From Streptomyces pseudovenezuelae (GTDB taxonomy: Bacteria > Actinomycetota > Actinomycetes > Streptomycetales > Streptomycetaceae), in contig NZ_KQ948152.1 of assembly GCF_001513955.1 (NCBI RefSeq), forward strand, positions 310,001 to 374,000: a stretch of DNA of 64,000 bases, given 5' to 3'. The notes beneath the pieces are model-generated. The model was not told the DNA's origin. It saw only the letters and a program-made list of their open reading frames with translations, and ran no database searches. This document shows positions 17,201-24,593 of the stretch, in pieces. Made by a program: the position numbers and the translations under genes. How positions within the stretch are numbered: the stretch's first letter is position 1; the number at the start of each line of letters is the position of its first letter.

Positions 17201-18189
17201 GGGAGCGGCAGAAGCGGATGACCAAGCCGGCCGGCGCGCTCGGCATGCTGGAGATCATCTCCGCCCAGCTGTCCGGGCTCTCCCGGCAGTGCCCGCCGCC
17301 GATCCCGGAGCCCGCGGCCGTCGCGATCTTCGCCGGTGACCACGGCGTGCACGCCCAGGGCGTCACCCCCTGGCCGCAGGAGGTGACGGCCCAGATGGTC
17401 GCCAACTTCCTCGGCGGCGGCGCGGTCTGCAACGCCTTCGCCGGCCAGGTGGGCGCCGAGGTGTGCGTGGTCGACGTCGGCGTGGCCTCCGAACTCCCGG
17501 CCACCCCCGGCCTGTTGCCCCGCAAGATCCGGGCCGGCACCTCCGACATGACCACCGGCCCCGCGATGACCCGCGAGGAGGCCAAGCAGGCCATCGAGGT
17601 CGGCATCGAGACCGCGCGCGACCTGGTCGCGGCCGGCAACAAGGCGCTCCTCACGGGCGAGATGGGCATCGCGAACACCACCGCGTCCGCCGCCCTGATC
17701 TCGGTCTTCACCGGCACCGACCCCGCCGAGGTCACCGGCCGCGGCACGGGCATCAACGACGAGACCCTGGCCCGCAAGACCGAGGTCGTGCGCCGCGCGA
17801 TCGAACTCCACCAGCCGGACCCCGCCGACCCGATCGGCGTCCTGGCGGCCATCGGCGGCTTCGAACACGCGGCGATGGTGGGCCTGCTGCTCGGCGGCGC
17901 CTCCCTGCGCACACCGGTCATCCTCGACGGGGTCAGCGCGGGCGCCGCCGCCCTGGTGGCCCGAGCGATCGCCCCGGAGGTCCTCGCGGCCTGCATCGCG
18001 GGCCACCGCAGCGCGGAACCCGGACATGTGGCCGCCCTGAACAAGCTCGGCCTGCGCCCCTTGGTCGACCTCGACCTCCGTCTGGGCGAGGGCACGGGCG
18101 CGCTCCTGGCCCTGCCGCTGGTCCAGAGCACGGCGCGGGCGATGCACGAGGTGGCGACCTTCGACTCCGCAGGGGTCACCGAGAAGTAG
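14227..18189 (+). CDS. cobT: Fusion: disordered N-terminus + BluB + CobT
   Basis: A 1320-residue protein joining two consecutive steps of lower-ligand supply for vitamin B12. Residues about 749-965 are BluB, the flavin-dependent synthase of 5,6-dimethylbenzimidazole (RRDIRNGFRSDPIPHEVLLRVLEAAHTAPSVGHSQPWDF; LAAVENLWLAAR-like core; EGLGVGWVSFFD). Residues about 970-1315 are CobT, which couples that base to nicotinate mononucleotide (FAGDHGVHAQGVTPWP; GEMGIANTTASAAL; C-terminal GEGTGALLA carrying the catalytic Glu). The first about 745 residues are low-complexity Ala/Pro/Glu/Val with acidic repeats such as EEAVAEEAVAEEAVAE and no recognisable fold. ATG 14227 has GAGGGG five bases upstream. A 14-bp hairpin follows the stop. 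Confidence 0.93.
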   Translation: MTDTGQVPGEGLPENAGMVEQPGVPAPGAYTYLSETTAEDEDLLLLPGAQSPWGNEVAPPAPEPVVETVHEPGPHEMSGRDSGAHDLSAVRTPQLQAPSVPIPPITPRRPLHLGPPIPDASASPVRSLADRGPAGAPVRQPVMPGAEYFDAPQPQGAVPWGAPAQAAVQVPVSTVAPAAETVVPAPEPVGAAQAAVARLASEAVGAEYEVAVAPVPDAGPGPEAEPAPEPSQAPAAEAVQVMGDGSGADGVQPVAAEPAAAVGADPSEGQVGQVPGDGSLPDEVQPAVGADLPDVDAAEAAPVTEEAEQVPVPEAVAVVEVPAAAVDADAVVPVAEPVEAEPAVTEAEVAGAESAAEEQDAVAAEAPQAVVAAEEAAPEVVAPEAVVPEAVAPEAVAVEDVPQAPVLAPEAAQEAVAAPEVAAPEAVAPETAAPEAALPVEEAVAEEAVAEEAVAEEAVAEATPDAPEAVALQAPAEASPAPQPADAVTAPAEDLPALAEDDSAADAPGPSLAEAFVPLLGELPQPLPVESAAPAEQQTAAEPEQAPEPALAAQTVSTGEPQPAHVVPAPDLDRPAPQDPAREAPEPVAADAADTDVRPAAHEEFPPTPDQAPQGPQAPLPQPFAAELPDAQLQFAAPGSTEPPVVLPAGVPLEPQPGQPLGEFVPVDGTVPTTPHLAPTPPHPLSLPADDTGQAVVPAPREAVGDPQFAQQADDLDTRAADQEDQEDQEVSTAPVEEARQSTGPAAPAYDDAEREAVLKVMRERRDIRNGFRSDPIPHEVLLRVLEAAHTAPSVGHSQPWDFVVIRSAETRAAMQDLAQRQREAYAKSLPKGRAKQFKELKIEAILETPVNIVVTADPTRGGRHTLGRHTQPQMAPYSAALAVENLWLAARAEGLGVGWVSFFDEREMVRALGLPDHLEVIAYLCVGYVDEFPDEPELMQAGWSKRRPLSWVVHEETYGRRALPGEEPHDLLGETVAQIRPLDAKALGEAWERQKRMTKPAGALGMLEIISAQLSGLSRQCPPPIPEPAAVAIFAGDHGVHAQGVTPWPQEVTAQMVANFLGGGAVCNAFAGQVGAEVCVVDVGVASELPATPGLLPRKIRAGTSDMTTGPAMTREEAKQAIEVGIETARDLVAAGNKALLTGEMGIANTTASAALISVFTGTDPAEVTGRGTGINDETLARKTEVVRRAIELHQPDPADPIGVLAAIGGFEHAAMVGLLLGGASLRTPVILDGVSAGAAALVARAIAPEVLAACIAGHRSAEPGHVAALNKLGLRPLVDLDLRLGEGTGALLALPLVQSTARAMHEVATFDSAGVTEK
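15541..15612 (+). repeat. 15-bp tandem repeat within bluB-cobT N-terminus
   Basis: Imperfect copies of gccgtagccgaggaa encode the pentapeptide EEAVA repeated four to five times. Similar A-P-E repeats (APEAVAPEAV, 15361-15420) occur just upstream. Replication slippage is a likely origin, so length should vary between strains. Confidence 0.75.
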
Positions 18190-18199
18190 GCGCCGGGCG

Positions 18200-18232
18200 A
18201 GAGACCCGGGGACGCTCCGTCTCCGGGTCTCT
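18200..18232 (+). terminator. Strong hairpin terminator after bluB-cobT
   Basis: AGAGACCCGGGGAC (18200-18213) pairs with GTCTCCGGGTCTCT (18219-18232), 14 bp with one G-U pair and a 5-base loop, 11 bases after the stop. Confidence 0.88.
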
Positions 18233-18425
18233 TCGCACGCAGGTCCGGGACGGCAGGCCGTCGTGCGTCCGTGGGCAGTCGTCCCACAGGGCGGGACGGG
18301 TGAGCACGGACGCCTGCGCCCGGCAATGACGCCCAGCCACCGGACACCTCAGCCGCCGTCCCCACCCACCCCGTAAAATCCGCACGTCAGGGCCACTGCA
18401 CAGCCGTAAAGAGGAGCCGCCCCTC

Positions 18426-19667
18426 ATGGCCGAGAACCCCGCCTACCCCGTAGGCCTCCGCCTCACCGGCCGCAAGGTCGTCGTCCTCGGCGGTGGCCAG
18501 GTCGCCCAGCGCCGCCTCCCGGCCCTGATCGCGGCGGGCGCGGACGTCCTCCTCGTCTCCCCCGAGGCGACCCCCTCCGTCGAGGCCATGGCGGACGCCG
18601 GGGAGATCACCTGGCACCGGCGCCCCTACGCCGAGGGCGACCTGGAAAACGCCTGGTACGCCCTCATCGCCACCAGCGACCCCGAGGCGAACACCCGTGC
18701 CTCCGCCGAGGCCGAGCGCCACCGCGTCTGGTGCGTCCGCTCCGACGACGCCGACGCCGCCACCGCCTGGACACCGGCGACGGGCCACAGCGAGGGCGTC
18801 ACGGTCGCCGTGCTCACGACCAACGCGAAGGGCCGCGACCCCCGCCACACGGCGGCCGTCCGGGACGCGGTCGTCGAGGGCCTGCGCGACGGCACCCTGG
18901 TCGCCCCCCACTACCGCACCCGCACCCCCGGCGTCGCCCTCGTCGGCGGCGGCCCCGGCGACCCCGACCTGATCACGGTCCGCGGCCGCCGGCTGCTCGC
19001 CGAGGCCGACGTCGTCATCGCCGACCGCCTCGGCCCCCGCGACCTCCTCGCCGAACTGCCCTCGCATGTCGAGGTGATCGACGCGGCGAAGATCCCGTAC
19101 GGCCGCTTCATGGCCCAGGAGGCCATCAACAACGCCCTGATCGAGCACGCCAAGCAGGGCAAGTCGGTCGTACGGCTCAAGGGCGGCGACCCCTATGTCT
19201 TCGGCCGTGGCATGGAGGAGCTGCACGCCCTCGCCGAGGCCGGCATCCCCTGCACGGTCGTGCCCGGCATCTCCAGCTCGATCTCGGTCCCGGGCGCGGC
19301 CGGCATCCCCGTCACCCACCGGGGCGTGGCCCACGAGTTCACCGTGGTCAGCGGCCACGTGGCCCCGGACGACGAACGCTCCCTGGTCGACTGGGCCTCG
19401 CTCGCCAAGCTCACCGGCACCCTCGTGATCCTCATGGGGGTCGACAAGATCGGCCGGATCGCCGAGACGCTGGTCGCCCACGGCAAGTCGCCCGACACCC
19501 CGGTCGCCCTGGTCCAGGAGGGGACGACGGCCGCCCAGCGCCGGGTGGACGCCACCCTGGCGACGGTCGCCGAGGTGGTCGTCGCCGAGGACGTCAAGCC
19601 CCCGGCCGTCATCGTCGTCGGCGAGGTCGTCGCCGTGGGACCGCAGGTGTCGGAGCCCTCGGAGTAA
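18426..19667 (+). CDS. cysG: Siroheme synthase: precorrin-2 dehydrogenase + uroporphyrinogen-III methyltransferase
   Basis: A 413-residue fusion making precorrin-2 and sirohydrochlorin, shared precursors of cobalamin and siroheme. Residues 1 to about 150 have the NAD-binding LTGRKVVVLGGGQVAQRRLPALIAAGADVLLVSP of CysG-B. Residues about 165-400 are the SAM uroporphyrinogen methyltransferase with GVALVGGGPGDPDLITVRGRRLLAEADVVIADRL, RLKGGDPYVFGRGMEE and VVPGISSSISVPGAAGIPVTHRG. Compared with enterobacterial CysG (about 457 residues) it is slightly short, mainly in the chelatase helical part. GAGGAG lies nine bases before the ATG. Close to the cob genes, so both B12 and sulfite reduction may be served. 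Confidence 0.95.
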   Translation: MAENPAYPVGLRLTGRKVVVLGGGQVAQRRLPALIAAGADVLLVSPEATPSVEAMADAGEITWHRRPYAEGDLENAWYALIATSDPEANTRASAEAERHRVWCVRSDDADAATAWTPATGHSEGVTVAVLTTNAKGRDPRHTAAVRDAVVEGLRDGTLVAPHYRTRTPGVALVGGGPGDPDLITVRGRRLLAEADVVIADRLGPRDLLAELPSHVEVIDAAKIPYGRFMAQEAINNALIEHAKQGKSVVRLKGGDPYVFGRGMEELHALAEAGIPCTVVPGISSSISVPGAAGIPVTHRGVAHEFTVVSGHVAPDDERSLVDWASLAKLTGTLVILMGVDKIGRIAETLVAHGKSPDTPVALVQEGTTAAQRRVDATLATVAEVVVAEDVKPPAVIVVGEVVAVGPQVSEPSE

Positions 19668-19696
19668 CCCGGGGTAACACAACCCGTTCCCAGCCG

Positions 19697-19725
19697 TTGG
19701 CACCGCTCCCAGGACAAGGCAGTAT
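19697..19725 (+). promoter_or_regulatory. Promoter of leaderless rRNA methyltransferase gene
   Basis: TTGGCA (19697-19702) and CAGTAT (19720-19725) with a 17-base spacer; the -10 box ends six bases before the GTG start at 19732, so the mRNA is probably leaderless. No ribosome binding site is present. Confidence 0.6.
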
Positions 19726-19731
19726 CACCCT

Positions 19732-20550
19732 GTGGCCGATCTCATCACCGTCGAGGATCCCGACGACCCGCGCCTGCACGACTACACGGGCCTGACCGAC
19801 GTCGAACTGCGCCGCAAACGCGAGCCGGCCGAGGGCCTGTTCATCGCCGAGGGTGAGAAGGTCATCCGCCGGGCGAAGGACGCGGGCTACGAGATGCGCT
19901 CCATGCTGCTCTCCGCCAAGTGGGTCGACGTCATGCGCGACGTCATCGACGAACTCCCCGCCCCGGTCTACGCCGTCAGCCCGGAACTCGCCGAGCAGGT
20001 CACCGGCTACCACGTGCACCGCGGCGCGCTCGCCTCCATGCAGCGCAAACCGCTGCCCACGGCGGCCGAGTTGCTCCAGAGCGCCCGGCGCGTGGTGGTC
20101 ATGGAGTCGGTCAACGACCACACCAACATCGGCGCGATCTTCCGCTCGGCGGCGGCCCTCGGCATGGACGCCGTGCTGCTGTCCCCGGACTGCGCCGATC
20201 CCCTGTACCGCCGCAGCGTCAAGGTCTCGATGGGCGCGGTCTTCTCCGTCCCCTACGCCCGCCTCGACACCTGGCCCAAGAGCCTGGACTCGGTCCGCGA
20301 GGCCGGTTTCACCCTCCTCGCCCTCACCCCGGACGCCAAGGCGAAGACCCTCGACGAGGCCGCCCCGCACAGGATGGACCGGGTCGCGCTGATGCTCGGC
20401 GCCGAGGGCGACGGCCTGACCACCCAGGCCCTGGTCGCCGCCGACGAATGGGTCCGCATCCCGATGGCCCACGGCGTCGACTCCCTCAACGTGGGAGCGG
20501 CGGCCGCGGTCGCCTTCTACGCGGTCGCCACCGGACGCCCCCAGGCCTGA
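19732..20550 (+). CDS. SpoU/TrmH-family RNA 2'-O-methyltransferase
   Basis: A 272-residue SAM-dependent ribose methyltransferase acting on rRNA or tRNA. The three SPOUT motifs are present: ESVNDHTNIGAIFRSAAALG (motif 1), LMLGAEGDGL (motif 2) and IPMAHGVDSLNVGAAAAVAFY (motif 3, forming the SAM knot). The N-terminal about 100 residues carry the L30e-like RNA-binding domain (EGLFIAEGEKVIRRAKDAG). The target nucleotide cannot be deduced. It stands alone and is convergent with the downstream kinase gene. Confidence 0.92.
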   Translation: MADLITVEDPDDPRLHDYTGLTDVELRRKREPAEGLFIAEGEKVIRRAKDAGYEMRSMLLSAKWVDVMRDVIDELPAPVYAVSPELAEQVTGYHVHRGALASMQRKPLPTAAELLQSARRVVVMESVNDHTNIGAIFRSAAALGMDAVLLSPDCADPLYRRSVKVSMGAVFSVPYARLDTWPKSLDSVREAGFTLLALTPDAKAKTLDEAAPHRMDRVALMLGAEGDGLTTQALVAADEWVRIPMAHGVDSLNVGAAAAVAFYAVATGRPQA

Positions 20551-20622
20551 CCAGCGGTTTCCTCCCGCCCGGGATCGCCTACGAGGGTCCCGGCGGCGTG
20601 CTCGGTCCGTGCCGCCGTTCCC

Positions 20623-22017
20623 CTACGACCGCTGCTGCGGCGCCGGGTCCGGCAGCGTGTGCACCTGTCCCTGCCGCTGCTCCCGTACGACGCCGTCGCC
20701 GTCGCCGCCGAGTCCGCGCGACGGTCCCTGGCAGCCCTGGGCCGCGGCGATGCCGAGCGCCACGAGCAGCGTCACGACGACGAACACGAACAGCCGCTGG
20801 CGCAGGAGGCGCGGGTTCGCGGGGCGCAGCCCCGTCTTGGTGTTCCTGGGGGCCGGGCGGCCGGTACCGCTGCGCGGCGCGGGCCGGCTTCCGCTGCCGG
20901 AGCGGGTGGTGTTCCGCGAGGCGGCGGGGGTCGGCCGGGGGCCGGAGCGGGAGGAGGGCACGCCGTTGCCGCGCGGGGTGCTGCCGCCGCGTGACGGGGC
21001 ACCGCCTCGGGCGGCGGCCTGGCCCCGGCCCTGTCCGGAACCGCGGGCCGGGGAACCCGCCTGGGAGCCGGAGGGGCCCGGCTGTCCCTGGGGGCGTCGC
21101 TGCGCGGCCCGCTCCGGATAGGTGTCGGCGATGCGCCCGGTGGGCCGGTCCGCCTCGCCGGCGCGCGGGCCGGGCGGGCGCAGATCCGGCAGGTCCTGTG
21201 CCTCGCGGGCCGCGATCTCCTTGAGCCGCAGGGACAGTTGGAGGGTGCTCGGCCGCTCCTCGGGGTCCTTCGCCAGACAGGCGCGGATGAGCGGGGCCAC
21301 CGCGTCGGGCACACCGTGCAGCTGGGCCTCCTCGTGCACCACGCGGTACAGCATCACCTCGGAACTGCCGTGCCCGAAGGGCGAGTCGCCCATCGAGGCG
21401 TACGCCAGGGTCGCGCCCAGGGAGAATACGTCCGTGGCCGGCGTCACCGCGGCGCCGCGCACCTGCTCGGGCGCGAGGAAGCCGGGGGAGCCGACGGCGG
21501 TGCCGACATGGGTGAGGGTGGAGGCCCCGGTCGCCCAGGCGATACCGAAGTCGATGATCCGGGGGCCCTTGGGGGACAGGAGGATGTTCGACGGCTTGAG
21601 GTCGCGGTGCACGACCCCCGCCTCGTGCACGGCGACGAGCCCCTCCGACAGGGCGGCCCCGATGGAGGCGACCTCGGCGGCGCCGAGAGAACCCTCGTCG
21701 GCGACCTTGTCGTGGAGGGAGGGGCCGGGCACGTACTGGGTGGCGAACCACGGACGGTCCGCTTCCAGGTCCGCGGCGACGAGCCGGGCGGTGCAGCCGC
21801 CGCGGATCCGCCGGGCGGCGGAGACCTCGCGCGCGAACCGGGACCGGAACTCCTGGTCCTCGGCCAGATCCGGCCGGATGACCTTCAGCGCGACCCGCTG
21901 CCCCTTGCGGTCGGAGCCCAGGTAGACGACTCCCATCCCCCCGGCGCCGAGCCGTCTGTGAAGCCTGAACGAGCCGACGACGCGCGGGTCCTCGCGCCTC
22001 AGGCGCATCATCGCCAT
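20623..22017 (-). CDS. Membrane-anchored Ser/Thr protein kinase (PknB type)
   Basis: A 464-residue eukaryotic-like kinase. Residues about 14-270 form the kinase domain: Gly loop LGAGGMGVVYLG, VALKVI with the ATP lysine near residue 45, catalytic HRDLKPSNILL, and metal-binding IIDFGIA. Then follows a basic Pro/Arg/Gly/Ser linker of about 130 residues, a single transmembrane helix RLFVFVVVTLLVALGIAAAQG, and a short extracellular tail without PASTA repeats. So a sensor domain is lacking. I chose ATG 22017 because GCGGGG lies six bases upstream; ATG 22023 is two codons earlier. Substrates are unknown. Confidence 0.92.
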   Translation of the reverse strand: MAMMRLRREDPRVVGSFRLHRRLGAGGMGVVYLGSDRKGQRVALKVIRPDLAEDQEFRSRFAREVSAARRIRGGCTARLVAADLEADRPWFATQYVPGPSLHDKVADEGSLGAAEVASIGAALSEGLVAVHEAGVVHRDLKPSNILLSPKGPRIIDFGIAWATGASTLTHVGTAVGSPGFLAPEQVRGAAVTPATDVFSLGATLAYASMGDSPFGHGSSEVMLYRVVHEEAQLHGVPDAVAPLIRACLAKDPEERPSTLQLSLRLKEIAAREAQDLPDLRPPGPRAGEADRPTGRIADTYPERAAQRRPQGQPGPSGSQAGSPARGSGQGRGQAAARGGAPSRGGSTPRGNGVPSSRSGPRPTPAASRNTTRSGSGSRPAPRSGTGRPAPRNTKTGLRPANPRLLRQRLFVFVVVTLLVALGIAAAQGCQGPSRGLGGDGDGVVREQRQGQVHTLPDPAPQQRS

Positions 22018-22219
22018 GTTCATCCCCGCTGCCCGGTCCGTGTGACGAGCCACAGCTTACGTTTCCGCGGGCCGCCGCGCGCAGAGGCCGCGCCCTCTCG
22101 TCCCGATGGATTGTCAGTGCCGGGTGGGAGAATTGAAGGGTGGTCAGGGAGCCGGAGGGCGGGCGGACTTCGGTTCTGATGTGATCCCAACCACCCGTCG
22201 CAGAAGGGGGATTGAACCC

Positions 22220-22495
22220 GTGAAGGGTGATCGCGTGGAGATAGTCGTGGACGCAGGGGACACGACGCGTACGTACGAGGTGGTGGCGAGCAGGGCGGGC
22301 CGCCGGGTGGAGACGGCGGTACGACGAGGTGTCGTGGAAGTGAGCGAAGTCACGCGGAACGGATCGGTGGTGCGGACGGCCCGTTTCATGGCGACCCGGG
22401 TGCTGGCTCTGGTGGAGCAGCCGGTGCCGCGTGAGGACAGCTCGGAGAAAGCGGGGCAGACCGGGCGACCCCTCCGGGAAGACCCGGAGACCTAG
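22220..22495 (+). CDS. Small conserved-type hypothetical protein
   Basis: A 91-residue hydrophilic protein: VKGDRVEIVVDAGDTTRTYEVVASRAGRRVETAVRRGVVEVSEVTRNGSVVRTARFMATRVLALVEQ, then a charged tail. The alternation of short strands suggests a small beta fold, but I recognise no family. GTG 22220 has AAGGGGG nine bases upstream and strong coding bias follows it. It is divergent from the kinase gene, about 200 bases away. Confidence 0.7.
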   Translation: MKGDRVEIVVDAGDTTRTYEVVASRAGRRVETAVRRGVVEVSEVTRNGSVVRTARFMATRVLALVEQPVPREDSSEKAGQTGRPLREDPET

Positions 22496-22691
22496 GTCCT
22501 CGTCTCCACCCACGGGAGTACTTCGCTGGTCATGGCTCATCCTCGGGGAGGCCCGGCAATCGGTACGAGGGCATGACGTGCCGGAGGGCCGTGACGCCTA
22601 GATTTGAGGTCAAGCGGCGGGTGCAGCACTCGTCCCCCGAGGTCAGACACCCGCCGCTGCCAACGACAACAGAACGGTCAGGAGAGGGACC

Positions 22692-22874
22692 ATGGCTCTT
22701 ACGGCACCGCGGACACTGTCCCGCACACGTCAGCCCCGCCGTACGGGCCGCCGTCACCCGCTGGTGGCGACGCTGATGGCCCTTCCTCTGGCGGTCCTGC
22801 TCCTCGTCGTCTTCGACGGCTGGGAGACAGTGGCCACACAGGCGTCGTCCGTGGGAGTGATGCTGGGGCGCTGA
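22692..22874 (+). CDS. Small single-pass membrane protein
   Basis: A 60-residue peptide: a basic N-terminal half (APRTLSRTRQPRRTGRRHPL) followed by one transmembrane helix VATLMALPLAVLLLVVFDGW and a short outer tail. GGAGAGG precedes the ATG by six bases and third-position GC is high, supporting a real gene. Topology should be N-in by the positive-inside rule. Function unknown. A strong hairpin follows at 22961. Confidence 0.65.
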   Translation: MALTAPRTLSRTRQPRRTGRRHPLVATLMALPLAVLLLVVFDGWETVATQASSVGVMLGR

Positions 22875-22960
22875 GCGGCGACCCCAGGCCCGGAAGAGCG
22901 GTCCGGGCGGGGACATCAGCCCATGAAACCCCGTGGGGACGGGGGTGCGGCGGACGGCAA

Positions 22961-22994
22961 AATGCCGGCGCAGCTGGGGAGCTGCGCCGGCATT
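22961..22994 (+). terminator. Very strong hairpin terminator
   Basis: AATGCCGGCGCAGCT (22961-22975) is perfectly complementary to 22980-22994 across a GGGG loop; flanking GGCAAA and TTTGCC extend it with a small bulge. It lies 86 bases after the small membrane-protein gene. Confidence 0.9.
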
Positions 22995-23011
22995 GCTTTG
23001 CCCTTTTGCGG

Positions 23012-23072
23012 GTTCGGGTTCGTGTGCGGCTGGGTGGGGGCGGGCGTTTTGCGCAGTTCCCCGCGCCCCTGG
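23012..23072 (-). repeat. Dispersed Streptomyces repeat, copy 3 (reverse)
   Basis: The core gcgcagttccccgcgcccct (23051-23070) is the reverse complement of the repeat core; the gttcgggttcgtgtgcggctgg tail to its left matches the inverted tails of the other copies. It faces copies 4-6. Confidence 0.8.
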
Positions 23073-23115
23073 GGGGGGGGTGGGTGGGTTGTGGGTCGGG
23101 GACGGGGGGGGGGGT
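23071..23115 (+). repeat. G-run block, potential G-quadruplex
   Basis: A run of ten G, then TGGG, TGGG, TTGTGGG, TCGGGG and finally a run of eleven G within 45 bases. Several overlapping G3+N1-7 patterns would allow quadruplexes on the + strand. Confidence 0.7.
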
Positions 23116-23261
23116 ATCCGTCCTCGGTCCGGCGCTTCTGCTGCTTCAGCTGTCCCCTGCAACGGACGCCGGCCGCTGCGGGCGGACACCCCCCACCCCG
23201 TCCCCTTCTCGCCGTACCCGGCCAACGGTTCCGTCGTGGCACACGTGACTGCACCCCCCTA

Positions 23262-23320
23262 GGGGCGCGGGGAACTGCGCGACCAGCCCCCACCGGCCGG
23301 CAGCCGCAACACGACCAAAC
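23262..23320 (+). repeat. Dispersed Streptomyces repeat, copy 4
   Basis: GGGGCGCGGGGAACTGCGCG, then accagcccccaccggccggc and agccgcaacacgaccaaaccc. Nearly identical to copy 5 over about 55 bases. Confidence 0.88.
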
Positions 23321-23370
23321 CCGTGGGGCAAGGTGGGGTCCGTAGGGGCGCCGTTGACCGTAGCTCCTCA

Positions 23371-23432
23371 GGGGCGCGGGGAACTGCGCGACCAGCCCCC
23401 ACCGGCCGGCAGCCGCAACACGAACCGAACCC
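23371..23432 (+). repeat. Dispersed Streptomyces repeat, copy 5
   Basis: GGGGCGCGGGGAACTGCGCG with the same caccggccggcagccgcaac tail as copy 4 and a cgaaccgaacccgcaccccc end. Confidence 0.88.
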
Positions 23433-23473
23433 GCACCCCCGTAGGCGCCCCGCCCAAGCCCAGCGCAGCTGCC

Positions 23474-23532
23474 CGCGGGGAACTGCGCGATCAGCCCTCA
23501 CCGGCCCGCACCCGCAACACGAACCGAACCCG
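23474..23532 (+). repeat. Dispersed Streptomyces repeat, copy 6
   Basis: CGCGGGGAACTGCGCGATCA with tail gccctcaccggcccgcaccc; slightly diverged from copies 4 and 5 and 43 bases before the next gene. Confidence 0.85.
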
Positions 23533-23574
23533 GCACATACTTAGGCGCCCCCACCCCCGCCGCCAGGGAGGACC

Positions 23575-24513
23575 GTGACCACCCACCCCCTGCTCGCCGA
23601 GCTCACCCTCAGAGTGAGAACTGAGGCGCACTCCGGCAAGGAGAAGGCGTGTGCGTGCGGCGCGGCAATCCTCGCCGACCGTCCCGACGCCACCGTGGTC
23701 CGGCACGCCGACACCGTCGCGAAGGCGCACGCCCCCGACACGACCCCCGCCGACCTGGCCCCCCGTCTGGCCACGGCCGCCCGCCTGCCCGGCATCCTTC
23801 TGCCCCCGCTCGGCGAGACCCCCGTCGATCTGCACGGCAGGCTCGTCACCTTCTGGCCGTACGGCGAAGCCGTGGACCCGGAGAACCCCGAGGCCGCGCC
23901 CTGGGAAGCGGCCGCCACCCTCCTCGCCCACCTTCACCGCACCCCGGCCCGCCCCGGTCTGCCCCCGATGCGCGGCCCTGTCAAGGCGGCTCACGCCGTT
24001 GCCCGTCTCCTCGCCGCCACCCGCGAGGGGTACGCCCTTCCCGTGCTCCGCGCCTGGCTCACCCTCCCGGCCTGGGCCCGTGGCGAGGCACCCATGGTCG
24101 ACACCACGACCCTCTGCCACGGTGACCTGCACCTCGGACAGCTCGTCCGCCACCCCGCTCCCGGCGGCCCCTGGCGTCTCATCGACGTCGACGACCTCGG
24201 CGTAGGAGAACCGGCCTGGGACCTGGCCCGCCCCGCCGCCTGGTACGCCTGCGGCCTGCTGCCGCCCGAGGACTGGTCCCGTTTCCTCGGCGCCTACCGG
24301 GCGGCCGACGGCCCCGCTGTTCCGGCCGGCGGTGACCCCTGGCCGGCCCTGGACGTCCCCGCCCGTGCCCTCACCGTGCAGACCGCGGCCCGGGCGATCG
24401 TCAAGGCGATCGAGGCGGACCGCGCGCTGGACGACGTGGAGCTCGCGGTCGTCGAGGCCTGTGACCGAATGGGTTCCACCCCGCCGCAGTTGGCGAACGG
24501 TTTCGCGAAGTAG
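23575..24513 (+). CDS. Aminoglycoside-phosphotransferase-fold kinase
   Basis: A 312-residue small-molecule kinase-like protein of the APH/choline kinase fold. The Brenner catalytic motif is LCHGDLHLGQL, the metal site is LIDVDDLGVGEPAWDLARPA. Most relatives have HGDLHxxN; here the Mg-binding Asn position is Gln, which may alter or weaken catalysis. The N-lobe contains an unusual CACGAAILADRPDATVVRHADTVAKAH. Substrate unknown; nothing points to drug resistance. GTG 23575 has GGGAGG six bases upstream. A zinc-ribbon gene follows in the same direction. Confidence 0.85.
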   Translation: MTTHPLLAELTLRVRTEAHSGKEKACACGAAILADRPDATVVRHADTVAKAHAPDTTPADLAPRLATAARLPGILLPPLGETPVDLHGRLVTFWPYGEAVDPENPEAAPWEAAATLLAHLHRTPARPGLPPMRGPVKAAHAVARLLAATREGYALPVLRAWLTLPAWARGEAPMVDTTTLCHGDLHLGQLVRHPAPGGPWRLIDVDDLGVGEPAWDLARPAAWYACGLLPPEDWSRFLGAYRAADGPAVPAGGDPWPALDVPARALTVQTAARAIVKAIEADRALDDVELAVVEACDRMGSTPPQLANGFAK

Positions 24514-24593
24514 GGTGCAACCGACCAGAGCCGGACAGAGTCTGTCCTGGCGTAACGCTAAGCAGGATCAACCGGCGAGGAGTTGAGCCGACG

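Larger units (their letters stand above)
22995..23574. other. Repeat-rich non-coding stretch
   Basis: About 580 bases with no credible gene. It holds four copies of the GGGGCGCGGGGAACTGCGCG element (one reversed) with their shared tails caccggccggcagccgcaacacgaa, and a block of long G runs at 23071-23115. Frames crossing it are translations of the repeat. It looks like a sink for repeat accumulation between two transcription units. Confidence 0.8.

Noticed and set aside
18372..18405. Possible cobalamin riboswitch before cysG (GTAAAATCC ... GCCACTG ... CAGCC)
   Set aside because: Only the 3' B12-box-like words match; the upstream GGGAA/GGTG helices and the downstream expression platform are not present, and TAAAAT may simply be a -10 box.
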